DNA of 64,000 nt, taken from contig NZ_JQEC01000070.1 in the NCBI RefSeq assembly GCF_000764185.1, positions 19,159 to 83,158 of the forward strand, read 5' to 3'. The notes beneath the pieces are model-generated. The model searched no databases and had not been told where the DNA came from. It was given only the letters and a program-made list of their open reading frames with translations. Below are positions 1 through 8,630 of the stretch, piece after piece. The position numbers and the translations under genes are program-made. The stretch is from Colwellia psychrerythraea (GTDB lineage Bacteria; Pseudomonadota; Gammaproteobacteria; Enterobacterales; Alteromonadaceae). Position 1 is the first letter of the stretch, and each line of letters begins with the position of its first letter.

Positions 1-711
1 CGCTCAGTAGAGCATAGCTTCTTTCATTTAGATGTACTGAACCTAGCCAATAAACACAAGTTGACACTAGCTGAGTTCATTATGAGTTTAACATCGGTAT
101 CGTCCATGGCCGAATTGGTCGCCAGTGCTGAATTATCGGCCATTGCTCGAGTGTATATTTCATTACCTAAACAGTCACTGAACGACTTAGCTACCGACAG
201 TTTCCTGAAGGAAGCCTGTAAGGTTAAACAATTAACCCCTAAATTAAATTGGTTAGATTGCTTACACCCTTGGCTTATTTTGGTGCATAAAACTAGCGTG
301 ACCTTAGATAATTTAGCCGAATATCTTAATCAGGCGCCCGTTAATCGTATATATAAAATTACCCTTGCCAAGCTAAGTTGTTATGTAGAAATAGGCGCGA
401 CACAGGTGTGTTTATCTAATGGTAAAGACAAACCTGTTGTGGTCAGTAAAGCTGACTTTATTGCTCGTCTTAGTTCTTCATTTAGTTCTTCATTTAGTTC
501 AGATATAAAAAAGCCAGCAATCTTGCCTAATCTCAATGTTGCAACAGATGAACTAGTGCATTTACTTGTCTTTCAAGCCGATGATAGGGCGAAAAAATCA
601 TTACTTATCGGACTTGAAAATAAGCTAGCCCAGGGTCTTAAAGAGTGGCAGGTAAAGGCGGATATTCCCTTTGGTGAATTTGTCAGTAGTGCCGCTCTGC
701 AGAGCTCATGA
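1..711 (+). CDS. Hypothetical protein, 5'-truncated by window start
   Basis: The reading frame is open from base 1 to a TGA at 709-711, so the gene begins outside the window; an internal TTG at 61 is not needed as a start. At least 236 residues are visible. I recognise no domain. The sequence is mixed alpha/beta in character, without signal peptide or membrane segment in the visible part, and carries a short SSSFSSSFSS stretch near residue 155 created by a 12-base direct repeat. It is followed by 566 bases of non-coding DNA with two MITE-like repeats, so it is probably the last gene of an operon lying to the left. Function unknown. Confidence 0.6.
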   Translation, partial: RSVEHSFFHLDVLNLANKHKLTLAEFIMSLTSVSSMAELVASAELSAIARVYISLPKQSLNDLATDSFLKEACKVKQLTPKLNWLDCLHPWLILVHKTSVTLDNLAEYLNQAPVNRIYKITLAKLSCYVEIGATQVCLSNGKDKPVVVSKADFIARLSSSFSSSFSSDIKKPAILPNLNVATDELVHLLVFQADDRAKKSLLIGLENKLAQGLKEWQVKADIPFGEFVSSAALQSS

Positions 712-722
712 GTATTGCTACC

Positions 723-988
723 TATACCCAAGCTACTTCAATATGCTCGTTTCAGGACGTCTGAGCGATTCATGATCAAGGCGTGTATTTCATTAATGGT
801 TGTTCCCTTAATTAATTAATCAACGATGAACATGATTTTCTCAGACGTCCCAGAATGGCTGGCTTAGAAACGCTTTATCCATCGTTATTGGTTTCGACAA
901 TAGAATAATTATTCTCTTCAATCAATGCCTTGCCTAAAGACGTTTCTAATTCCAGCTGAATCCTGCATATTGAGGTCGCTTGGGTATA
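723..988. mobile_element. MITE-like element, family A (23-bp terminal inverted repeats)
   Basis: The 23 bases at 723-745 (TATACCCAAGCTACTTCAAT...) and at 966-988 are reverse complements with two mismatches. The 266-bp unit has no ORF of note and contains an inner inverted pair, GGACGTCTGAG and CTCAGACGTCC. Such small non-coding units with matched ends are typical of MITEs moved in trans by a transposase elsewhere. It lies 12 bases after the stop of the first gene and could supply a hairpin terminator there. Confidence 0.65.
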
Positions 989-1066
989 TATTATAAAGTG
1001 AGCGTTGTTTTACCTGTATAAGGCCGAGGTTTCGCCAAGTTTAACTTTCTCATTATCAGTAAGATA

Positions 1067-1229
1067 ATACCAATTCCACTAACTATGTGATCACTTCTAC
1101 TTACTAAAATCACAAACTACTTCGTTATTTATTTAATAATTAGAACAACTAGTTATAAAAGTAAACGCCTTGTATTTTGTAATTTTTTCTACGTTTAAGA
1201 TAGCTCACCATAATTAATGGAACTGGTAT
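1067..1229. mobile_element. MITE-like element, family B, copy 1
   Basis: ATACCAATTCCACTAA at 1067-1082 is matched in inverted orientation at 1214-1229 (14 of 16 positions). The 163-bp interior is A+T rich and non-coding. A related unit with ATACCAAT ends lies at 33868-34026, so this is a family rather than chance. It ends about 48 bases before the start of the receiver-like gene at 1278. Confidence 0.6.
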
Positions 1230-1277
1230 AGCTATCAAGCATTCATTCTAAAAACAGCAACAATGGAGTTTAACTAA

Positions 1278-1988
1278 ATGAAAAAAATCCTATTTCGCTC
1301 ATGTGAAGCGGCTGACGGGCGTAAGTTTGCATTCTTAACCGATCAACCTGAAGTCGAAGAGTGTTTCGATAATGGCTATAAAGTGGCATATAAAGACCGA
1401 GATGGTAGTAATAATCCTGAACTCCTCGCGCATTGGAACAAGGAATTTACTGTCAGTTCGGAAGCATTTACCTTGCTACCTGATACCGATGAAATACCCA
1501 GTGAAGTGCAAAGTGCATTTACTAATATGGTGGCTGGCTTGATCAAAGGTATTGATGTGCTGTTTTGTGACTATAACCTTGGGGTAGAGGGTGACTTACC
1601 TATGTGTAACGAGGTGATGGAATTACATAAGTCGACAGATTTTGTGCTGTTTTCCTGTGCCGATATTGTTGGCGACGATCCTAGCGTTCAGCCCTATATG
1701 GTTTCTTATGCTGCTCCCCGCTATAAAACAGGTGCACAAGTATCAATGCAGCACCGAATTTATTGTAAAACCGAAGCCTTTGCTTTTTGTCAAAGCATTA
1801 ACGCCATCGTTGTTCAACGTAAAAAAGATAATTTGATAGGTGGTCATATTCGCACTGACCTCGACCCTTATGTGGCCGAATCGGTAGTTGATGAAGGTGC
1901 AGCCAAACAAGCAATCGACAGGTTTGTTGAAATGGTAAAACGTCTCAACGGTGATATTAAAACGCTGGCGGCGCCACAAGCGAGTTAA
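1278..1988 (+). CDS. Receiver-like domain protein of unknown function
   Basis: 236 residues, ATG with GGAG upstream (AATGGAGTTTAACTAA). Residues 92-125 contain IDVLFCDYNLGVEGDLP, which resembles the beta3 strand and phospho-acceptor loop of response-regulator receivers, with Asp98 as the candidate acceptor. The N-terminal strand lacks the usual acidic pair, and no output domain is visible, so phosphorylation is uncertain. It contains no membrane segment. The next gene, a DUF6765-like protein, starts 47 bases downstream in the same direction, which suggests co-transcription. It may be a degenerate receiver acting as a binding domain. Confidence is high that it is a gene, low on its function. 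Confidence 0.75.
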   Translation: MKKILFRSCEAADGRKFAFLTDQPEVEECFDNGYKVAYKDRDGSNNPELLAHWNKEFTVSSEAFTLLPDTDEIPSEVQSAFTNMVAGLIKGIDVLFCDYNLGVEGDLPMCNEVMELHKSTDFVLFSCADIVGDDPSVQPYMVSYAAPRYKTGAQVSMQHRIYCKTEAFAFCQSINAIVVQRKKDNLIGGHIRTDLDPYVAESVVDEGAAKQAIDRFVEMVKRLNGDIKTLAAPQAS

Positions 1989-2035
1989 CTGTGAATGAGA
2001 ACAGAGCCAGGATACAACAAAAAAAGGATGGCTAA

Positions 2036-3700
2036 ATGGATAGGTATTTTCATTATTACGCGACCTATTTAGCGGCGCGGTGGGCTGGCATGGAGTCAGA
2101 CAAAGCACAGCAACTAGCTTACTGTTGTCAAACCATGGATGAGTTAGGCGCCGGCTTATCTATGGTACTGCCTTGGCATTATCAGGGCGAAAGCCAAGGA
2201 GAAAATCAAAGAGAGAAATTTTCTCCTTGTATAACCGGAGTCAATGCTAAAGCTGGTGATGGTGTTGAAGATGAATTATCAACAGTAAATAGCTACTTAG
2301 ATAACATCTGGCTTTACCCGCAAGATGAGCAGAAAATCCATCAAGAAGAGTCTGGTTTTGGCACGCTTAACGCTGAACTGGCCTTTCGATGTTTTCCTGC
2401 TTTATCAATACAAACAGTAGCGGTAAATCATGCTGGCGAAGTCAATAGTGTGGTAAGTAGTGTGGGAAGTAGCTCGGTAAGTGGCGCCGTAGCTAATGCA
2501 GTAGCTAATGCAGCAGATAATACTACAGACAGTGCAGTTACCGATGAAATTAAGCCAAAGTTTGAAGCACAACACTATCGGCATAAAAAGGGTTTCACCA
2601 CCAATGCATCGGGTAGTCGTATAAATGATAACTGGCGACAACAGCAAAATCCCTTGGCTAAGTTAGCTGCTAGTCAGCCACTCGATAGCTGTATTACCAG
2701 TCAACATTATAATCCGTTAACTGATATTGATTGGCAACGCGGAGGTAACTTTAAACAAAGTTTTAGTCAAAAGTTGGCCGGTAAACATCAGGCCTCATTA
2801 CGGGGCGAGCAAACTAGGTACCAAGCAAGTGACTACATTGCTGAACATAGCGCTTGTGGCGGCAAAACTATTCAGAGCAAAAAGTCGAGTCAGTTAGCAG
2901 GTCATGAAGGCATTGATGAGGCAGGCATTGAAGAAACAGACGTTGATGTCATAGATATTGATAAGGTGTTTTTTAACGGCAGTAGCCAGCAAGCCGTGCA
3001 TAGCAATAGTAATAGCAACTGTAATAGTAATTATGAGCCGTTACTTGCCTGTGTAGCCAATAGTGATTTTTCTCGGGAGATGCTCAACGATATTATTTAT
3101 AAATCTCGTTATCGCTCTGAAGTTAAAGACATGGAGCTACAACTACTGGGCTGTCGGTTATTTGTCTATCAACAAACCTGGCGACATAATTTAAAAAACG
3201 GTGATAAAGCTAAGCAGCTAAAAGATGCCTTTTATTGGACCTTGTATGCCATTGAGTGTTTCTTACGTGCTACGCCATTAAAGAATAAAAGGCACTGGTT
3301 TGCCAAATTGAGCTCTGAGCACACCGCTAGTATAGACGAACACTTAAGTCAGTTGTTTGACTTTACCGGGGAGCCATTTGAACAGGAAATTCACTGGTTA
3401 ACTCACTTACCTAGGCTACTGGCCTGCCAGCAACAAGGGTTACCGCTAGTTGCTGATAATTGGCAACAGGGACTTAGGTACCGGAAAAATCACTTACTGG
3501 AGCAAGCCATGTTGGCGGCAAAAACAGCTCAATCTCGACAGATAAAATCTTTGACTGGCTTTAAACAAAGTGATTTTTTTAAGTTGAATAAGGCCGCTGA
3601 ATATCATGCAAATTGGCTGGCATGTCAGCTAAAACATCAACAAGTATTTGACTTTGATACGAGCCAGTCGTTGGGTGATGCCGCTATTTGGCGACTGTAG
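2036..3700 (+). CDS. Divergent DUF6765-family protein with altered metal-site motif
   Basis: 554 residues, ATG preceded by AAGGATGG. The N-terminus (MDRYFHYYATYLAARWAGM) matches the DUF6765 start MDTDFHFYGTGTAAL of the gene at 15091. A second conserved block, LLGCRLFVYQQTWRH at residues 370-384, aligns with LLGIRMHVFADTWAH there. At the spacing of that protein's His189, Asp193 and His197 this one has Phe376, Gln380 and His384, so two of three putative metal ligands are lost. Between the blocks lies a long low-complexity Ser/Asn/Ala-rich segment (about residues 130-320). I infer a catalytically inactive or repurposed homologue. No signal peptide is evident. Confidence 0.75.
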   Translation: MDRYFHYYATYLAARWAGMESDKAQQLAYCCQTMDELGAGLSMVLPWHYQGESQGENQREKFSPCITGVNAKAGDGVEDELSTVNSYLDNIWLYPQDEQKIHQEESGFGTLNAELAFRCFPALSIQTVAVNHAGEVNSVVSSVGSSSVSGAVANAVANAADNTTDSAVTDEIKPKFEAQHYRHKKGFTTNASGSRINDNWRQQQNPLAKLAASQPLDSCITSQHYNPLTDIDWQRGGNFKQSFSQKLAGKHQASLRGEQTRYQASDYIAEHSACGGKTIQSKKSSQLAGHEGIDEAGIEETDVDVIDIDKVFFNGSSQQAVHSNSNSNCNSNYEPLLACVANSDFSREMLNDIIYKSRYRSEVKDMELQLLGCRLFVYQQTWRHNLKNGDKAKQLKDAFYWTLYAIECFLRATPLKNKRHWFAKLSSEHTASIDEHLSQLFDFTGEPFEQEIHWLTHLPRLLACQQQGLPLVADNWQQGLRYRKNHLLEQAMLAAKTAQSRQIKSLTGFKQSDFFKLNKAAEYHANWLACQLKHQQVFDFDTSQSLGDAAIWRL

Positions 3701-3859
3701 CTTGGCGACTTTAGTTTATCGCCAATGCATAGCGAATCTGGTTTAGCGCTAAGAACAGATAAGTTAAATACCTAGGGGGGAGCTGCTTAAACCCAGCCTA
3801 GCTCAACATAATAAAACAACTCGACATAACACACTGAATATTAACAAAAAGGAAAATGT

Positions 3860-3958
3860 ATGCGCTTATTAGATTGGATATTTATCGTCTGCTTAATTTT
3901 GATCGTTTTATACTTAAAAAATCCGTTATTCAAACTCTGGCTAGATGCGATGATTTAG
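3860..3958 (+). CDS. Small single-span membrane peptide (32 aa), tentative
   Basis: ATG at 3860, eight bases after AAAAAGGAAAA, encodes 32 residues beginning MRLLDWIFIVCLILIVLYL, a clear hydrophobic helix followed by a basic and aromatic end, then TAG at 3956. The same frame stays open after this stop for another 35 codons to TGA near 4064. An overlapping frame from ATG 3856 gives an 84-residue product that looks less protein-like. The composition and ribosome site support the short peptide; it could also be the start of a longer gene broken by a nonsense mutation. Confidence 0.4.
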   Translation: MRLLDWIFIVCLILIVLYLKNPLFKLWLDAMI

Positions 3959-4127
3959 CTTTTACCAACTATTTACCCTACTTTATCGGCTCAGCAGCTT
4001 TTGGTTACTTTTGTAAGGCTCACGCTAATGCCTTATGGCCGTCCTGCTCTTCTTCAACTTTGAGCAGGAGGGATTTTTACCTATCTCGCTATCCCTTTAT
4101 TGCTCTGTAAAATATAAGCAAAATCTT

Positions 4128-4979
4128 ATGCCTATCACTAGTCCGGTAACTAATCCCATAACATCCATGCCGTTACCAAGGTTTGGGCCATTAAGCTTAA
4201 AGCACACTGCTTTCAAGAAAAATGTTATTAAACAGATTGTTATTAAACAAGGTAATATTAAACGAAATATTGCTAAGCAAAATGCACAAGAAAAGAGTTC
4301 AGTCATTAGTTTACAACCGTTAACTGCGCAGCATGCACCCTATTTACTCCATTTACTGACAACACAGATATGTTCATCATTGGCAATTGAGCCTGTTAGC
4401 AATCTTGCGCAGGCCATTGCCTTTGTACACGGTGAGGGCTCGAGTCATAACAAACGTTTTGGTATTTTTTATCACTGCGCTGGCTCAAACCCTATTTTGA
4501 TCGGCAGCCTAGGCTATCAGTTAGAACATCAGCTAGAACATCAGTTAGAAAGCCAGCTAAGTTCACCAAGCCAGTTGAGCTCAGAAAACCGGGTGAATTC
4601 ACACCGCCAGGCGACTATCAGTTATTGGCTGGGTCATGTTTATCAAGGGCAAGGTCATGCTTGGCAAGCGCTAGGGTTATTACTGAACAGTCTTACTTCT
4701 CAGGGAATTGATTCTGTTCTGGCAAATGTCTATGCCGATAATATCTGTTCACAAAAATTACTAACAAAATTGGGTTTTATTCAGGTGAACAACACTATTC
4801 ATAACGATGATTGCCATGCCATAAATAGCGTATCTGCAAGCGCAAGGGTAAAGGTGAATTTTGCTACAAATGAAGGCATTAATGAAGGTGTGAGTATCGG
4901 TTCAGGTGAGGGCGTCACAGATAACGTCACAGATAGCACAAGCAGTAAAGCCATTATATCTTTTACACTGGCGCTATAG
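4128..4979 (+). CDS. GNAT-family N-acetyltransferase
   Basis: Predicted acetyl-CoA-dependent acetyltransferase of the RimJ/RimL type. From this ATG it has 283 residues; ATG 4035 would add 31 that look like out-of-frame translation of the preceding region. The GNAT signature is ISYWLGHVYQGQGHAWQAL (acetyl-CoA binding Q/R-x-x-G-x-G/A variant), followed by NVYADNICSQKLLTKLGF, the usual helix and final strand. Before it is a basic, Ile/Lys-rich leader, and a short EHQLEHQLE repeat interrupts the fold. A low-complexity tail follows. No ribosome site is strong. The substrate is unknown; the leader and repeats make it atypical compared with compact 170-190 residue relatives. Confidence 0.7.
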   Translation: MPITSPVTNPITSMPLPRFGPLSLKHTAFKKNVIKQIVIKQGNIKRNIAKQNAQEKSSVISLQPLTAQHAPYLLHLLTTQICSSLAIEPVSNLAQAIAFVHGEGSSHNKRFGIFYHCAGSNPILIGSLGYQLEHQLEHQLESQLSSPSQLSSENRVNSHRQATISYWLGHVYQGQGHAWQALGLLLNSLTSQGIDSVLANVYADNICSQKLLTKLGFIQVNNTIHNDDCHAINSVSASARVKVNFATNEGINEGVSIGSGEGVTDNVTDSTSSKAIISFTLAL

Positions 4980-5128
4980 CGCTTTCAATTAATGTTTTCA
5001 ACTAATGCTGTCAATAAGCACTATCAATAAACAATAAGCGGCACAAGGCCGACTTTTTCACTGTTTTCCCCGAGTGCATGAACAAGGGGCTGGTTATAGT
5101 TTGCTCTTTTCATTAAGGACAAACGAGT

Positions 5129-6064
5129 ATGTACCGCTCATTGAAAAACCAGTTAACCGTTAAAAGTACCAGCATTATATGTATTAGCTTTTTTTTAGTT
5201 GTGGCTCTGCTAATACCTAAAGAAGATAATGCCGCGCCATTGCCAGCCCTGCTGGCTTTAGCCCCAGAACAATATTCGCTAATTCCGTCTGATAAAGTGG
5301 CGGGTCTACATCAGCTAACCCAAGCGCTATCTCAGCAGCTTACTCAGCCAATGGTTCATCAGTTAGTTCCACAATTAGCAGCAGCACCAGCGGGTTGGTT
5401 TATGCCCCAAAATGAGCTTTTTCAGGAATATTCTGACGAAGGTCATTTTGAGGGCATTACAGGAAAAGAGGCAGGAGAAGTTGTAGAAGAAAAAGCAGGA
5501 GCAAACTCAGGAGGAAAAGTAGAAGAAAATACCAGAGTTACTATTACTGCGCTAGATGAAGCAACAGCTCGAGTACGTATTCTTGCTTGGTTAAAAACAA
5601 ACTGGCAGGTATATGCTTTAGATGACGCTGATTTACTGCCAGCCATTCAATCGCTTTGCCCACCAGTGAATGAATACAACTTATTAAGTCACCAGCAAGC
5701 GATGAAACCTTGTTTAAAACATTCACTGGCCACTGGCTTGCGTGAGCTTGCACAAAAACAACAATCACTCTTTCAACATCCTGGCAGGCAAGTACGCATT
5801 GGCGTACCAGCGATAGAACATCAACCGCCGCTAGGACATGCCTATACCTGCTTCAAAGGCGACTTAGCCAATAGCAAAGTGGTGTTGTTTGCGCAAAGCC
5901 TAGGTCAAAGCGTTAACGAATCAATCACGGTGCAGGTTATTGGCGCATACCCGTGTGCAGACGGTAAAAAGTATCCCGATATTCAGCTTAATGAGCAACA
6001 GGGTAAAACACTTTTTAAACGTCAAGCGAGAGCGATTGAAAAGGCTGTGGCGCTGACATTTTAG
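5129..6064 (+). CDS. Exported protein of unknown function
   Basis: 311 residues, ATG preceded by AAGGA. A basic start, a hydrophobic core (IICISFFLVVALLI) and a small-residue site near NAAPLP suggest a Sec signal peptide or an anchor. A Glu/Gly/Lys-rich insert around residues 108-135 separates an N-terminal Gln/Leu-rich helical part from a C-terminal part with four cysteines (CPP, PCLKH, TCFKG, PCADG), compatible with disulfides in the periplasm. I recognise no family. It lies between the acetyltransferase and two small ORFs on the same strand. Confidence 0.65.
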   Translation: MYRSLKNQLTVKSTSIICISFFLVVALLIPKEDNAAPLPALLALAPEQYSLIPSDKVAGLHQLTQALSQQLTQPMVHQLVPQLAAAPAGWFMPQNELFQEYSDEGHFEGITGKEAGEVVEEKAGANSGGKVEENTRVTITALDEATARVRILAWLKTNWQVYALDDADLLPAIQSLCPPVNEYNLLSHQQAMKPCLKHSLATGLRELAQKQQSLFQHPGRQVRIGVPAIEHQPPLGHAYTCFKGDLANSKVVLFAQSLGQSVNESITVQVIGAYPCADGKKYPDIQLNEQQGKTLFKRQARAIEKAVALTF

Positions 6065-6161
6065 TTAATAGCTGGGACTTAACACTAAGCAGTTAACATC
6101 AAGCAGTTAATACCGAGCAGTTAACAGCATGCTTTCAGCAAATATATCAGGAGAACAGCAC

Positions 6162-6338
6162 ATGCTAATGAGGAAAGTTATGTCTAAAGTCAAAGCAAAC
6201 GTCAAGGCAAAAGCCAAGCGAAGACCAGATAATCGCCGCAGAATATACCATTCAGCTTTAATGCAAGAAAAGGCAATACAAGGAAAACTAAAAGCGAACA
6301 TAGATAAAATAGCGCCAGCAGAGCAACACGCTGAGTGA
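6162..6338 (+). CDS. Small highly basic protein (58 aa)
   Basis: The start at ATG 6162 is preferred over ATG 6129 because AGGAG sits eight bases upstream. The product is dominated by Lys and Arg in its first half (KVKANVKAKAKRRPDNRRR). Its TGA overlaps a GTG start of the next ORF (GTGA at 6335-6338), consistent with translational coupling. It could bind nucleic acid. Function unknown. Confidence 0.4.
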   Translation: MLMRKVMSKVKANVKAKAKRRPDNRRRIYHSALMQEKAIQGKLKANIDKIAPAEQHAE

Positions 6339-6781
6339 ACAAACAATGCTCAGTGAACGTAGTTCCCAAAAAATACTACACCCTTACTGCCATCATAATT
6401 TATTCACGAGGCGGTGACCGGCTTAACCTGTCACCGCGACATCCGTTGTGGCGTCGCCATGGCCTATTAATGATTCAAGATAATACTACGCAGCAGCAAG
6501 CGGGTCATGGTTTTGGTTTTAACGGTTACCTAAGGGAGAAAACCCCGGCAGCGGGCAATATTATTGCCCGACAAGTCTTAGGCCGGCGGGTAAGCCCGGC
6601 AACGATAAATAAACTGATGGCACGATTAACCTCAAGCCCTAAGCCATATTGTATCTGGCGTTATAACTGTATTGACCATCTTTTGGTGTGTTTACGTGGC
6701 TGTGGGTATAAAAGTCGTTTGTTAAGGGGGTATCAGAAGTCAGCGAGGCGATGGAGTAGGCGGCGGGGGGATTTAGGGTAG
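6335..6781 (+). CDS. Hypothetical protein, possible papain-like fold
   Basis: 148 residues from GTG 6335, overlapping the stop of the previous ORF by four bases. It has a GDRLNLSPRHPLWRRHGLLMI segment and, at about residues 105-115, PYCIWRYNCIDHLL. A His in a strand followed by an NC-helix pattern is reminiscent of permuted NlpC/P60 or other papain-like enzymes, but I cannot align it with a known family. The C-terminus is Arg-rich and could be low-quality sequence at the end of a decaying gene. Low certainty. Confidence 0.4.
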   Translation: MNKQCSVNVVPKKYYTLTAIIIYSRGGDRLNLSPRHPLWRRHGLLMIQDNTTQQQAGHGFGFNGYLREKTPAAGNIIARQVLGRRVSPATINKLMARLTSSPKPYCIWRYNCIDHLLVCLRGCGYKSRLLRGYQKSARRWSRRRGDLG

Positions 6782-7279
6782 GGGTTAGCTGCTGGGTAAG
6801 GGGGTAAGTAAGGTCTAAAGGTAGATATTTAGTGAAAGAAAAAAAGCAAAAAAGCAGAAAAGTGATTCAGTGAAAAAGCGGAAAAAGGCGTGTTTTTGGC
6901 CGAGTGTGGGGCTAGGGGGTTGGGTAAAGTGGTGATGAGAATAAGGGAAATGGCTGGGCACCTTGATTGTAGTTTTGAGTGGGTGTCTGGTGGTTTTTAT
7001 TCGTGAGTCAAGTTATGGGTCCTAACTTGTATAATTCGTGATTCAAGTTATGGATGTCCTGACTTGCTGACTTGTGCTATTACGCGCGAGGTGCTTCGAA
7101 TGACCCTTGGGTGAATGTGAATACGTCAATTGTGGGTGTTAATGTGGTTCGATGTTGGACGGGGAAATTGGTATAAATGGTTTGAATCACGAGACCCAAT
7201 CATATCTGCACGACCTCTGAGTAGATAGGTAGGCTATAAACAATAAACTAACAAAATAAATGCTAACGAGGATAAAATA
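6782..7279. other. Non-coding stretch with a 35-bp tandem direct repeat
   Basis: No convincing ORF. The first part is A/G-rich. Two adjacent units of period 35 begin at 6999 and 7034 (ATTCGTGAGTCAAGTTATGG and ATTCGTGATTCAAGTTATGG, one difference). The second contains ATGGATGTCC, a sequence that also occurs near the RAYT copies at 9811 and 12974, so this looks like the outer boundary of the RAYT-associated patch. Confidence 0.5.
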
Positions 7280-8578
7280 ATGATTGGAAAAAACTCTAAA
7301 TCGTCAACTACGAAAAATGAAAATGACTTCAAAAAAGAACAGGACTCTCTAGACTCTTACATTGACAATATGGTGGATGAAGGGATTCTCGACAATGAAT
7401 GCCGAATGACAGAAAAGGCACCCCAAATAACCATCATCAAGCCTCCTTTAAATGGAAACACAATAGCGAACGAGTTCCAATTGCTACACGAACTGAAACC
7501 AATGATGAACTTATACATGGCTGGCTTCTATAATCAAAAGAACTTAATGAGCGTGGACGAAGCACTGCAAAACCTTAACTGCTTTGTGCGAAAAGATATC
7601 TGCTTCTGGGCTGATAGTCGTACCCTGGTAGGAGCAAAACTGATGCTTAAACTTGTTAAAATGGCTGCATCGATAACCTTGTCTGAAACGATCATTAACG
7701 TGATACCAAACTTTATAAAACTTGAAATCGAAAACGAAGGAGGTCTTACCACCTTGACTGAAAACGACCAAGACGAGATAAACGGTATAGAATGGAATGT
7801 AACGCAAACAGACGTCGCCGCCACTGCGCTGATAGGATCGCAGAAATACGTTTGCAATCAAGTGAAGGAAGAAATGCTAAAGAAAATCAACATCAAGCAA
7901 AACGACAATAATCAGTACAATACAGAAATAAATAACCAAGTCGAGGTTGATCTGGTCAATTGGATCAACGAACGATCCCGAACCTTGCAATCGCAAAATC
8001 ACGCTGACAACGTGATAGTGACAAAAATCGAAACTGAAATCTCTGATATGCTCGTGAAAATGACAAGTGAATCTGGTGCTATTCAAGGTAAAAACTTTGG
8101 TGTGAACTTGATATATGCTGCGATAATCCATAAATGCTCCCCTGGGTCCAACTGGAAGGTTGGGAACAATATGAGTGACGGCATGAAAAAATATTTGGAG
8201 ATAGCAGCGGGCATTACGTGGGAACTGTATAAGGTCGAATCACATAATGATGCCTCGGATGATGTCGCTGAAAAAATCACCGCACTCTTCCCTCCTTTGC
8301 AAGATAAAAACAAAATTGAACGCAGCGCTGCTTGCACCGCCGCATCAAAAATAGAGGAATACATACGCAATAATGGTAACAGCGATTTTTCTAAGTACGC
8401 CAAAACCAAATTACTGCTCGAATTAAAGGAAATTAATAAAGATCCCAGCAATTCACCTAAAATTTTTTACCGCTGCAAAAAAGTGTGGACTACGGAAACG
8501 GAGCCACAATGGTTGTATGCGGCATTTCTAAAAATATATCTGTGGAAAATCGGAACGCGGCTAAACCGGTTAAAATGA
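7280..8578 (+). CDS. Orphan hypothetical protein (432 aa)
   Basis: ATG with GAGG nine bases upstream. Predicted soluble, mostly helical, with an acidic N-terminal 50 residues rich in Asp, Glu and Lys and no signal peptide. No motif recognisable by eye; in the C-terminal third it has YRCKKVWTTETEPQWLYAAF, an aromatic-rich segment. It stands alone in the accessory patch between a direct-repeat stretch and the RAYT element. Codon use seems more A-rich than the neighbouring genes. It could be an effector, an antitoxin-type or a phage-related gene; nothing supports a choice. Confidence 0.6.
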   Translation: MIGKNSKSSTTKNENDFKKEQDSLDSYIDNMVDEGILDNECRMTEKAPQITIIKPPLNGNTIANEFQLLHELKPMMNLYMAGFYNQKNLMSVDEALQNLNCFVRKDICFWADSRTLVGAKLMLKLVKMAASITLSETIINVIPNFIKLEIENEGGLTTLTENDQDEINGIEWNVTQTDVAATALIGSQKYVCNQVKEEMLKKINIKQNDNNQYNTEINNQVEVDLVNWINERSRTLQSQNHADNVIVTKIETEISDMLVKMTSESGAIQGKNFGVNLIYAAIIHKCSPGSNWKVGNNMSDGMKKYLEIAAGITWELYKVESHNDASDDVAEKITALFPPLQDKNKIERSAACTAASKIEEYIRNNGNSDFSKYAKTKLLLELKEINKDPSNSPKIFYRCKKVWTTETEPQWLYAAFLKIYLWKIGTRLNRLK

Positions 8579-8630
8579 GCCACTGATAACTTATCAACAT
8601 AAAACAAGATGGAACAAGATGGGAGAACAA

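Noticed and set aside
1743..2108. Minus-strand ORF over the receiver-like gene
   Set aside because: Antisense shadow of a better-supported gene with a ribosome site.
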